A stretch of DNA of 64,000 bases from assembly GCF_009498525.1 (NCBI RefSeq), contig NZ_QSNT01000001.1:372001-436000 (forward strand), in the 5' to 3' direction. A program made the translations under genes and the position numbers. Positions within the stretch are counted from its first letter, which is position 1. Each line of letters starts with the position of its first letter. This document shows, piece after piece, positions 27,539 through 35,487 of the stretch. The notes below the pieces were generated by a model, which had not been told where the DNA came from, did not search any database, and worked only from the letters and a program-made list of their open reading frames with translations. Source of the stretch: Rhizobium sp. ICMP 5592 (GTDB lineage: Bacteria > Pseudomonadota > Alphaproteobacteria > Rhizobiales > Rhizobiaceae).

Positions 27539-28468
27539 ATGCCCAGACATTCAGCCTATTCCATCCAGGCGCCCTCCGCTGTCGTCATGGTGCGCCCGCA
27601 CCATTTCACCGTGAACACGGAAACGGCGGCCGACAATCATTTCCAGAGCAGCCAGGACATCAGAGAAGACCTCTCGTCCGTAGCCTATGGCGAAATAACC
27701 AAGGCGGCCGAGACGCTCGGACGTCACGGCGTCGAAGTGCATCTCTTCGAGGATACCGGTCGGCAGACACCGGATTCGGTCTTTCCCAACAACTGGTTCT
27801 CCACCCACGCCGGCGGTCATATCGCGATCTATCCGATGAAGGCCGTAAGCCGCCGCCGCGAGCGGCGCAGCGACGTCATCGACATGCTGAAAACCCGCTA
27901 TCGGGTGCAGGAGGTCATCGACTATTCAGGCCTTGAACCCGACGGGCTCTTTCTCGAGGGCACTGGCGCGATGGTGCTCGACCATATCGACCGGGTCGCC
28001 TATGCGGTGCGCTCCGACCGCACCGATCCGATCGCGCTCGAACGCTTCTCGACCCATTTCAACTACGAGCCGATGGTATTCGATGCCCGCGACGAAAATG
28101 GCGTCGCTGTCTATCATACCAATGTCCTGATGTGCATCGCCACCGACTTCGCCATGATCGGGCTGGACATGATGACCGATCCGGCCAGGCGTTGGGAGAT
28201 CGTCACCCGACTGGAGCGTTCCGGCCGGAACATCGTTGCGCTGACGAACGAACAGATTGCGCACTTTGCCGGCAACGCCCTGGAGCTTCAAGGAAAGGAC
28301 GGCCGGATCCTGGCGCTTTCGACCACGGCGCTCGCCTGCCTCGACCGGCATCAGCTTGCCGTGATCGAGGAAAGCGCCAAACCCGTCGCCCTTGATATCC
28401 CGACGATCGAAAAAGCGGGCGGATCGGTCCGCTGCACCTTGGCAGGCATCCATCTGGTGGCGCGCTGA
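27539..28468 (+). CDS. ctlX: Citrulline utilization hydrolase type protein (CtlX, amidinotransferase fold)
   Basis: A 309-residue protein of the arginine deiminase/amidinotransferase superfamily. Start ATG 27539 (MPRHSA) follows TAGGAACGGA; the open frame reaches back over ocd without support. Family segments are DSVFPNNWFSTH near the N terminus, LEGTGAMVLDH with the catalytic Glu/Gly region, HFNYEPMVFDA, and YHTNVLMCIATDFA with a His-Thr-Asn motif. A catalytic Cys is likely in the C-terminal GSVRCTLAGIHL. CtlX-type enzymes act in arginine/citrulline use, and the adjoining ocd supports that. The exact reaction is inferred. Confidence 0.85.
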   Translation: MPRHSAYSIQAPSAVVMVRPHHFTVNTETAADNHFQSSQDIREDLSSVAYGEITKAAETLGRHGVEVHLFEDTGRQTPDSVFPNNWFSTHAGGHIAIYPMKAVSRRRERRSDVIDMLKTRYRVQEVIDYSGLEPDGLFLEGTGAMVLDHIDRVAYAVRSDRTDPIALERFSTHFNYEPMVFDARDENGVAVYHTNVLMCIATDFAMIGLDMMTDPARRWEIVTRLERSGRNIVALTNEQIAHFAGNALELQGKDGRILALSTTALACLDRHQLAVIEESAKPVALDIPTIEKAGGSVRCTLAGIHLVAR

Positions 28469-28524
28469 TAACCGAAATCAACACGACCGCATTCTTCCAC
28501 ATATCGCAGCGGGCGAAATAGGCA

Positions 28525-29319
28525 TCAATCTCGATAGCTCGGTGCTTCCGCATCGAGCGTGCGCTTAATTGCCTCGAGATGGAGACGAGCGGATTCCGGG
28601 TCACCCTCCCGCATCTGCCGATAAGCCGCCTCCGCGATGGCCGGATCAACCGCGACAACCTCTCTTCCAGTCGACAGAGCAAGCGTCTGAACCTGGCAAG
28701 CCCGCTCGAGATAATAGAGATCGTCCCAGGCCTCGGCGATATTGGGAGCGACGACCATGACCCCATGATGCTTCATGAAGACGATGTCCGCGTTCCCGAT
28801 CGTTGAGGCGATACGGTCACCTTCACGCTCGTCCAGCGCCAGACCGTTATAATTCCTGTCAAACGCCGTCCGGCCGTAGAATTTCAGTGCCGTCTGCCCG
28901 GCAAAGATGAGCGGCTCTCCTTCTGTCATCGAGAGCGCGGTGGCGTAGGGCATGTGCGTGTGGAAGGCGACTTTGGCGCGCGGGACGTTCTTGTGGATAC
29001 GGGCATGGATATAGAATGCGGTCGCTTCCGGCTGACCGGCCCCCGAGACGACATTGCCGTGGAAATCGCAAACCAGCAGCATGGATGCCGTCAGCTCCCG
29101 AAAGGCATAGCCATAAGGATTGACGAGGAACAGGTCGTCATATCCCGGCACGACGGCGGAGAAATGATTGCAGATGCCTTCCTCCAACCCATGTCTGGCA
29201 GCCATGCGAAAACATGCGGCTAGATCGACGCGGGCCTGCCAGACTTCCTCGGAGTCGAGGGCCGGCTGATTTGGCCCTCCGGCACCGGGAGCGGTCTGGG
29301 TCTTTAATGAATGCGCCAT
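28525..29319 (-). CDS. Class II aldolase/adducin family protein
   Basis: A 264-residue zinc-dependent aldolase-fold protein. Metal-binding His residues lie in AFHTHMPYATALS and MKHHGVMVVAP, and the active-site region is GICNHFSAVVPG. Family members are sugar-phosphate aldolases or epimerases, but the subgroup with this N terminus (VWQARVDLAACFRMAARHGLEEG) has no fixed substrate. It stands alone, convergent with ctlX. Confidence 0.88.
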   Translation of the reverse strand: MAHSLKTQTAPGAGGPNQPALDSEEVWQARVDLAACFRMAARHGLEEGICNHFSAVVPGYDDLFLVNPYGYAFRELTASMLLVCDFHGNVVSGAGQPEATAFYIHARIHKNVPRAKVAFHTHMPYATALSMTEGEPLIFAGQTALKFYGRTAFDRNYNGLALDEREGDRIASTIGNADIVFMKHHGVMVVAPNIAEAWDDLYYLERACQVQTLALSTGREVVAVDPAIAEAAYRQMREGDPESARLHLEAIKRTLDAEAPSYRD

Positions 29320-29604
29320 GGATAATCCTTCGATGAGACCGTCGTATTTCAGGTTGTTTGGCCAGTATTGATCCGTGGCGGGCGCTTCTTGTCAATGCAA
29401 ACGTCCCTCGTCATCGAACTTGAAACAGCCACATTGCAACGGTACCGATTTAACATCTCGAATGAATAAGTTGGATGTCCGTGCTCCAAGAGAAGCACAT
29501 AGGGTGATATCGCATTTTAATCGCCACCGAATTTCCGATGCCGCTTTTCATCTTATGACCCCAAAAATGAATGCAGCCGAGTTCGCTGGTCGCTTACGGA
29601 CCAC

Positions 29605-29802
29605 ATGAAAAACACGATACCCATTGCATTGAGGCACTTTCGATTGCCGCCCCGCTACCATCACTATATCGCGCTTGTTCGCGAAAAGGTCCTGGCGGGA
29701 GATTGCATCGAAGCCGAAACCCATTATCAGCATGCAGAACATTATTTTCGCAGCGCCGCAGCGCTTGCCTCGTCCGCACAGAAGGTAGACCAACCACAAT
29801 GA
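29605..29802 (+). CDS. Short DUF4167-like protein
   Basis: A 65-residue protein whose core (HHYIALVREKVLAGDCIEAE, followed by THYQHAEHYFR) closely matches the conserved start of DUF4167, an alphaproteobacterial family with a long basic tail. Here the tail is missing, so this is a minimal version. Its stop codon overlaps the ATG of the desaturase by 4 bp, which implies translational coupling. Both the family match and the overlap argue that it is real despite its size. Function is unknown; the family is often proposed to bind RNA. Confidence 0.7.
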   Translation: MKNTIPIALRHFRLPPRYHHYIALVREKVLAGDCIEAETHYQHAEHYFRSAAALASSAQKVDQPQ

Positions 29803-30848
29803 ACGCCACGTCCACCTTTGAGCATCCCAGCGACGCTGGCGACAAGGCTTGGCTCAAGGTTCTTTCGAAATATCGCAATCCACATGCCGGGCGTAGTACC
29901 TTCGAACTTGCGGTGACCGCCGTTCCGTTCGCCATCCTCTGGGCCGCCTCATGGGCGGCCGTTCACTATGGTCTCTGGTACGGCCTCATCCTGGTCATCC
30001 CCGCCGCCGCATTTCTGTTGCGGCTGTTCGCGATCCAGCACGATTGCGGTCATGGTTCTTTTTTTGCACGCCGCCGCATCGACGACTGGACCGGGCGCGC
30101 GATCGGGGTATTGACCCTGACGCCCTATGACTATTGGCGCCGGGCGCATGCCCAGCATCACGCCACCGCCGGCAATCTCGATGAGCGCGGCGTCGGCGAC
30201 ATCACGACCCTCACCGTTGCCGAATACAATGCCCTCTCCTGGTGGGGACGGCTGTGCTACAGGCTTTATCGGCATCCGCTGGTCATGTTCGGCATCGGAC
30301 CCGTCTGGGTCTTCCTGCTGAAGCAGCGGCTGCCCTTCGGCATGATGCGCTCAGGCCCCGTTCCGTGGATATCGACCATGGCCACCAATCTCGCAGTCGC
30401 CGTTGCCGCGGCGTTGCTGATCTGGGCGGTCGGCGTCGTTCCGTTTCTACTGGTCCATCTTCCGATCGTGCTGCTGGCGGGCGCCGCCGGTGTCTGGCTC
30501 TTCTACATCCAGCACCAATTCGAGGACACGCACTGGTCGAAGCCGCCGGAGTGGCAGTTTCAACATGCCGCCATGCACGGCGCATCCCATTACGACCTGC
30601 CGCTGGTGCTGAGATGGCTTACCGGCAATATCGGCATCCATCACGTGCATCATCTCTCGAGCCGGGTGCCCTACTACCGCCTTCCCGAAGTGCTGCGTGA
30701 TCATCCAGAGTTGGGCAATGTCAGCCGCATCACCCTTTTGGACAGCCTGCGCTGCGTCAAACTGGTCCTTTGGGACGAAGAAAACCGTCGGCTCGTTTCG
30801 TTCCGTGAAGCAAGACGCCAAAGGGCTCTTGGAATGGCCGGTCTCTAA
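29799..30848 (+). CDS. Fatty acid desaturase
   Basis: A 349-residue integral membrane di-iron desaturase. The three histidine boxes are HDCGH (about residue 76), HAQHH (about 112) and HVHHL (about 285), with four or more membrane helices between them, so it puts a double bond into membrane acyl chains using O2 and an electron donor. The start ATG 29799 overlaps the DUF4167-like gene. The type resembles the delta-12/omega-3 group of bacteria, but regiospecificity cannot be read from sequence. No ferredoxin gene is adjacent. Confidence 0.92.
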   Translation: MNATSTFEHPSDAGDKAWLKVLSKYRNPHAGRSTFELAVTAVPFAILWAASWAAVHYGLWYGLILVIPAAAFLLRLFAIQHDCGHGSFFARRRIDDWTGRAIGVLTLTPYDYWRRAHAQHHATAGNLDERGVGDITTLTVAEYNALSWWGRLCYRLYRHPLVMFGIGPVWVFLLKQRLPFGMMRSGPVPWISTMATNLAVAVAAALLIWAVGVVPFLLVHLPIVLLAGAAGVWLFYIQHQFEDTHWSKPPEWQFQHAAMHGASHYDLPLVLRWLTGNIGIHHVHHLSSRVPYYRLPEVLRDHPELGNVSRITLLDSLRCVKLVLWDEENRRLVSFREARRQRALGMAGL

Positions 30849-31046
30849 CCCCGATAGATCTGCCCGCCCCGGTCATCCGATCTTTGGCAGTCACCTTCGT
30901 GCCTGCCAAAATCGCTGACCGGCGCTCAAATATTGAGCAACTGCCATCAAGCGTGAGCAATGAGGGTTCCACAAGTGGATCACCCTCATAAAAATCAACA
31001 GCTTACAAATTGGCACACACCTTGCTTCTAAAATAGCTGAGTTGGT

Positions 31047-31148
31047 GGCTAGGGTTCCGGCGCTTTATAAGGCGTGCTGGTCCGAGAGCTGCCGCCGGTT
31101 GGGGGAGAAATCCCACCGGATGCACGGCGGGACAAAAGCCCGGGAGAC
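31047..31148 (+). promoter_or_regulatory. Guanidine-I riboswitch aptamer (ykkC class)
   Basis: The conserved parts of the ykkC/guanidine-I aptamer are present in order: CTAGGGTTCCGG (31049-31060), TGGTCCGAGAG (31078-31088), and ACGGCGGGACAAAAGCC followed by CGGGAGA (31124-31147), with a variable hairpin between them. This RNA binds free guanidinium. It lies 76 bp before the transporter gene and is followed by a terminator hairpin, so it should turn on the whole cluster to 40.8 kb when guanidine is present. This is the strongest sequence evidence that the cluster handles guanidine rather than urea. Confidence 0.93.
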
Positions 31149-31158
31149 CTCGTAAGCC

Positions 31159-31198
31159 AAGGGATTGGCGGCGCGATGGTCTTTGCCGATCCCTTTTT
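31159..31198 (+). terminator. Riboswitch-controlled terminator
   Basis: AAGGGAT (31159) pairs with ATCCCTT (31189-31195), extended inside by TGGC/GCC pairing and followed by TTTTT. It lies between the guanidine aptamer and the ribosome-binding site (AAAGGGGAA) of the first gene. It is the likely expression platform: a transcription stop relieved when the ligand is bound. Confidence 0.8.
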
Positions 31199-31223
31199 GA
31201 TAAAAAGCAAAAGGGGAATTTCA

Positions 31224-32297
31224 ATGCAGACTTTTTCGAAGCTTCTTTCCATTACCGCCTTGACCGCCTCGCTGATGCTGGGCTTCGGCACCTCCGCCGA
31301 TGCAGCACAGAAGACCGAGTTCAAGGTTGCCTGGTCGATCTATGTCGGCTGGATGCCCTGGGGCTATGCGAGCGACCACGGCATCGTCAAGAAATGGGCC
31401 GACAAATACGGCATCAAGATCGATGTTACCCAGTTCAACGACTACGTCGAGTCGATGAACCAATACACGGCCGGCGCCTTCGATGCCGTGACGCTTACCA
31501 ATATGGACGGCCTTTCCATTCCGGCCGCCGGCGGCGTCGATACGACCGCCGTCATCGTCGGCGACTTTTCGAACGGCAATGACGCCGTCATCCTCAAGGA
31601 CAAGGCGAGCCTTGCCGACATCAAGGGCCAGAACGTCAATCTGGTCGAATATTCCGTCTCGCACTACCTGCTCGCCCGCGCGCTCGACAGCATCAAGCTC
31701 AGCGAGCGCGACGTAAAGGTCGTCAACACCTCCGACGCCGACATGGTCGCCGCCTACAAGACGCCCGACGTCTCCGCCGTCGTCACCTGGAATCCACTGG
31801 TCTCCACCATTCTTGAGGAGCCCTCCGCCAAGAAGGTGTTCGACAGCTCGCAGGTACCGGGCGAGATCATCGACCTGATGGTCGCCAATACCAAGGTGTT
31901 GAAGGACAATCCGAACTTCGGCAAGGCGTTGGCCGGCATCTGGTATGAGACGGCAGCGCTGATGAAAGCGGATACGGCGGACGGCAAGGCGGCCCGCGAG
32001 ACGATGGGATCGGCGTCCGGCACCGATCTGAAGGGCTTCGAAGCACAGATCGCCGCGACCAAGCTCTTCGACAAGCCTGCCGATGCCGTCGCCTTCACCG
32101 CGTCGCCAAGCCTTCCGAAAACGATGGATCTGGTGCGCAACTTCCTGTTCCAGAAGGGCCTGCTCGGCAGTGGCGCGCCGTCGGCCGATGTCATCGGCAT
32201 CGAGATGCCCGATGGCAAGGTTCTCGGCGACAACGGCAACGTCAAGCTGCGCTTCACCGAGACCTACATGAAGGCGGCCGCTGACGGCGCGCTCTGA
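31224..32297 (+). CDS. ABC transporter substrate-binding protein of the guanidine/urea carboxylase cluster
   Basis: A 357-residue periplasmic binding protein with a signal peptide (LTASLMLGFGTSADA, cut near AAQK) and a fold of the nitrate/sulfonate/taurine type (VAWSIYVGWMPWGYA, DYVESMNQYTAGAFD). It belongs to the putative urea transporter group found beside urea-carboxylase-like genes. The guanidine riboswitch directly upstream makes guanidine or a guanidino compound the likelier ligand. It is the first gene of a seven-gene unit and is followed by its permease and ATPase. Confidence 0.9.
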   Translation: MQTFSKLLSITALTASLMLGFGTSADAAQKTEFKVAWSIYVGWMPWGYASDHGIVKKWADKYGIKIDVTQFNDYVESMNQYTAGAFDAVTLTNMDGLSIPAAGGVDTTAVIVGDFSNGNDAVILKDKASLADIKGQNVNLVEYSVSHYLLARALDSIKLSERDVKVVNTSDADMVAAYKTPDVSAVVTWNPLVSTILEEPSAKKVFDSSQVPGEIIDLMVANTKVLKDNPNFGKALAGIWYETAALMKADTADGKAARETMGSASGTDLKGFEAQIAATKLFDKPADAVAFTASPSLPKTMDLVRNFLFQKGLLGSGAPSADVIGIEMPDGKVLGDNGNVKLRFTETYMKAAADGAL

Positions 32298-32363
32298 GCG
32301 AAGTTCGACCGGCGGCGCGGGTAAACCGCGCCGCGTCATCCCTTCATCAGCGGAGCTTTCCTC

Positions 32364-33182
32364 ATGCGCTGGATCAACACCAAGCCGAGCCGGGGCGCGC
32401 AATTTGCCCTGATGCTGCTGCCCTTCGCCCTGATCGTCATCGCCTATGTCTTCGGATCAACGGCGCGGCTAGCGGAAAACGCCAATGACAAGCTGCTGCC
32501 CAATCTCTCCGGCTTCGTCCAGGCGATCGACCGCATGGCCTTCGTCGCTGATCAGCGCACCGGCGAATATCTGCTCTGGTCGGACACCTGGGCAAGCCTG
32601 ATCCGGCTCTTTGCCGGCCTCGGCATCTCCACGCTGACAGCCCTTTTGATCGGCATGCTCATCGGCATGCTGCCCTATCTCAGAGCTCTTCTGTCGCCCT
32701 TCGTCGCCGTCATTTCAATGGTGCCGCCGCTGGCGCTGCTGCCGATCCTCTTCATCGTCATGGGTCTTGGCGAAACCTCGAAAATCGCTCTCATCGTGAT
32801 CGGCGTCGCGCCGACGATGATCCGCGACCTGGCACTGAAGGCGCTGGAATTGCCGCGCGAACAGATCGTCAAGGCCGAGACGCTTGGCGGCTCCTCCTGG
32901 CAGATCGCTCTGCGCGTCGTGCTGCCGCAAATCCTGCCGCGGCTGATCACCTGCCTCAGGCTACAGCTCGGCCCTGCCTGGCTGTTTCTGATCGCGGCGG
33001 AAGCGATCTCGTCGGATTCCGGTCTCGGTTACCGCATCTTCCTCGTCCGCCGCTATCTCTCGATGGATATTATCTTTCCCTATGTCGTCTGGATCACGCT
33101 GCTTGCCGTGCTGACGAACTACATTCTCGATCGCATCCGTATCGCCGTCTTCCCCTGGTCGGAACTGGAGAAGCGGGCATGA
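32364..33182 (+). CDS. ABC transporter permease of the guanidine cluster
   Basis: A 272-residue inner-membrane permease of the BPD/SsuC-TauC type. It has an N-terminal helix, a periplasmic loop and a block of helices with the EAA-loop (AETLGGSSWQIALRVVLPQ) that contacts the ATPase. The C-terminal WSELEKRA is cytoplasmic. It overlaps the ATPase gene by 4 bp. Confidence 0.93.
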   Translation: MRWINTKPSRGAQFALMLLPFALIVIAYVFGSTARLAENANDKLLPNLSGFVQAIDRMAFVADQRTGEYLLWSDTWASLIRLFAGLGISTLTALLIGMLIGMLPYLRALLSPFVAVISMVPPLALLPILFIVMGLGETSKIALIVIGVAPTMIRDLALKALELPREQIVKAETLGGSSWQIALRVVLPQILPRLITCLRLQLGPAWLFLIAAEAISSDSGLGYRIFLVRRYLSMDIIFPYVVWITLLAVLTNYILDRIRIAVFPWSELEKRA

Positions 33183-34006
33183 GCGAACTCAGGATCGAAA
33201 ATGTCTGGAAGGAATATGGCGATCAGATCGTGCTCGAGGATGTGTCGCTGACCGTCGCCTCGCGCGCCTTCGTCGCCCTTGTCGGTCCCTCCGGCTGCGG
33301 CAAGTCGACCTTCCTGCGCATGCTGCTCGGCCAGGAACAACCGACCAGAGGCCAGATCCTGCTCGACGGCGAACTGTTGCCGGCAGAGCCTGGTCCTGAT
33401 CGCGGCGTCGTTTTCCAGCGCTATTCCGTCTTTCCGCATCTGACCGTGCTCGGCAATGTGCTGCTCGGCAAGGAATTCTCCGGCGCGCGCCACAAGGCGA
33501 AGCTCTTCGGTGCGGCACGACGCAATGCGATTGCCGAGGCGCGGCAGCTGATCGGCGAAGTCGGCCTTGCCGGCGCGGAGGACAAATATCCGGCGCAGCT
33601 TTCCGGCGGCATGCAGCAGCGCCTGGCGCTTGCCCAGGCGCTGATCATGAAACCGAAGGTGCTGCTGCTTGACGAACCCTTCGGCGCGCTCGATCCCGGC
33701 ATCCGCGCCGAGATCCATACGCTGATGAAACGGCTCTGGAATGAAACGCAGATGACCGTCGTCATGGTCACCCATGACATGCGCGAAGCCTTCACGCTCG
33801 CAAGCCGGGTTATCGCTTTCGAGCGCCGTCGCGACCGGCCGGAGGAAAAGGAACGCTACGGCGCGACCATCACCAAGGACATTTCCATCTGGCCGCCGCG
33901 CCTTGCCGGCGCGCCATCGATCTTCAGCCCCGACCGGGACGGCCCGGTTGTTCCCATGGGGCACCGCCGGGACGACCTGGCTTCGTCAGGAGAAATCCAG
34001 CCATGA
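33179..34006 (+). CDS. ABC transporter ATP-binding protein of the guanidine cluster
   Basis: A 275-residue ATPase with Walker A GPSGCGKST, Q-loop VVFQRYSVF, signature LSGGMQQR, Walker B VLLLDEPFGALD and switch His in VTHDMREAF. The C-terminal 50 residues form a longer tail than in most SsuB/TauB proteins. It overlaps both neighbours by 4 bp, so it is translated together with the permease and the first DUF1989 gene. Confidence 0.95.
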   Translation: MSELRIENVWKEYGDQIVLEDVSLTVASRAFVALVGPSGCGKSTFLRMLLGQEQPTRGQILLDGELLPAEPGPDRGVVFQRYSVFPHLTVLGNVLLGKEFSGARHKAKLFGAARRNAIAEARQLIGEVGLAGAEDKYPAQLSGGMQQRLALAQALIMKPKVLLLDEPFGALDPGIRAEIHTLMKRLWNETQMTVVMVTHDMREAFTLASRVIAFERRRDRPEEKERYGATITKDISIWPPRLAGAPSIFSPDRDGPVVPMGHRRDDLASSGEIQP

Positions 34007-34821
34007 CACATGTCAGACGTTCGCCGGAAGATATAGCCGCCAACCGCGCGCGCTACGAAGAGCATCAAAGAAAGGGGCTCGAATTCGCGCCCAAGACACT
34101 GCCGGAAGCAAGCCCGCTGCCGGCACCTGAAATCGCGGCCGGCAGGATTATCCACCGCGAAGTCATTCCGGGTGGCTGGTACTGGTCGACCCATATCAGG
34201 AAGAACGAGGTGTTCCGTGTCGGCCTCGATCATGGCTTCTCGACGGTTTCTGTCGTCGCCTGGAGCGCTGCCGACACCAGCGAGCGGCTGAACCTACCCG
34301 ATACGGTGAAGATGCAATGGACCACCGCGCTCGGCAAGGGCCGGGTGATCTTCTCCGACATGGGCCGGGTGATGTTTTCAGTGACGGAAGATAGCTCCGG
34401 CGCCCATGACGGGCTGATGGGCAGCTCCACCTTTGCGCCGAACGCAGCAAAATATGGAGAAGGCACGCGCAACACCCGCGACAACCTGATCCTGCTTGCC
34501 ACCAAGGCCGGGCTCGACAAGCGCGATATTCCCTCTGTGCTGGCGCTCTTTGCCCCGGTTCGGGTCGATCAGGACGGTGTATTCCTGTGGAAGCCGGAGC
34601 TGCTGCATGGGCACGACTATGTCGAGCTGCGCGCCGAGATGGACATGATCGTCGGCTTCTCCAACTGCCCGCACCCGCTCGATCCCGACCCTACCTATCA
34701 GCCGAAGCCGGTGACCATCACCCGCATCGCGGCAATCGTGCCTGCGGCCGACGACCTTTGCCGGACCGCGACCGCCGAGGCTGTGCGCGGGTTTGAAAAC
34801 AATGCGCTGGCGACGATGTGA
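34003..34821 (+). CDS. DUF1989 protein, carboxyguanidine deiminase subunit (urea carboxylase-associated protein 2 type)
   Basis: A 272-residue soluble DUF1989 protein (EVIPGGWYWSTHIRKNEVFR, GRVMFSVTEDSSGAHDG). It is usually annotated as urea carboxylase-associated protein 2 or urea amidolyase-associated protein. In characterised guanidine pathways the two DUF1989 proteins form carboxyguanidine deiminase (CgdAB), which turns carboxyguanidine into allophanate. The riboswitch and complete gene set here support that role. Conserved His, Asp and Cys residues (AHDG, SNCPHPLDP) could bind the metal. I cannot tell from sequence alone which Cgd letter applies. Confidence 0.85.
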   Translation: MTHVRRSPEDIAANRARYEEHQRKGLEFAPKTLPEASPLPAPEIAAGRIIHREVIPGGWYWSTHIRKNEVFRVGLDHGFSTVSVVAWSAADTSERLNLPDTVKMQWTTALGKGRVIFSDMGRVMFSVTEDSSGAHDGLMGSSTFAPNAAKYGEGTRNTRDNLILLATKAGLDKRDIPSVLALFAPVRVDQDGVFLWKPELLHGHDYVELRAEMDMIVGFSNCPHPLDPDPTYQPKPVTITRIAAIVPAADDLCRTATAEAVRGFENNALATM

Positions 34822-34835
34822 GAGGGAGCAAGACC

Positions 34836-35486
34836 ATGAGTGATTTCATCCAGACGGCTCCGGGCCGCACGCTCGAAAACACCGCACAGGACCATTACAT
34901 CCCGGCCGAGGCACCGTTCTCGACGGTGATCCGCAAAGGCCAGACCGTCCGCATCGAGGACACATATGGCCAGCAGGCGATCGACACGCTGTTCTACAAT
35001 GCCACGGATGTCTCCGAGCGCTATTCCAACCAGGATACGATGCGCGAACAGGGTGCCGCCTATATCTCGATCGGCACGAAGGTCATCTCCAATGAGGGCC
35101 GGGTGATGCTGACCATGACCGCCGACAGTTGCGGGCGGCACGATACCTCAGCCGGCGCCTGTTCCTGCGAAAGCAACACGGTACGCTTCGGCCACGGCAC
35201 CAGATATCTGCATGCCTGCCGGGACAATTTCGTTCTCGAAGTCTCCAAACACGGCATGAGCAAGCGCGATGTCGTCCCCAACATCAACTTCTTCATGAAC
35301 GTGCCGATCGAGCCGAGCGGCGAGATGACGATCGTCGACGGGATCTCCGCGCCAGGTGACTATGTCGAGCTGAAGGCGGAGATGGATGTGCTGCTCGTCA
35401 TCTCCAATTGCCCACAGATCAACAATCCCTGCAACGGCTTCGATCCGACACCGGTCCGGGTGCTGGTCTGGGATAGCGAGGCCTGA
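34836..35486 (+). CDS. DUF1989 protein, carboxyguanidine deiminase subunit (urea carboxylase-associated protein 1 type)
   Basis: A 216-residue DUF1989 protein starting at the ATG at 34836 (MSDFIQ), after GAGAGGGAGCAAG. Marks are RIEDTYGQQAIDTLFYNA, RVMLTMTADSCGRHDTS and SNCPQINNPCNGFDPTP, with several Cys and His residues that may bind a metal. It should form a heteromer with the preceding DUF1989 protein. It ends 1 bp before the carboxylase gene. Confidence 0.87.
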   Translation: MSDFIQTAPGRTLENTAQDHYIPAEAPFSTVIRKGQTVRIEDTYGQQAIDTLFYNATDVSERYSNQDTMREQGAAYISIGTKVISNEGRVMLTMTADSCGRHDTSAGACSCESNTVRFGHGTRYLHACRDNFVLEVSKHGMSKRDVVPNINFFMNVPIEPSGEMTIVDGISAPGDYVELKAEMDVLLVISNCPQINNPCNGFDPTPVRVLVWDSEA

Positions 35487-35487
35487 C

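Noticed and set aside
31221..32402. 393-codon minus-strand frame opposite the substrate-binding protein gene
   Set aside because: Shadow of the real gene, which has a signal peptide, a ribosome-binding site and operon context.
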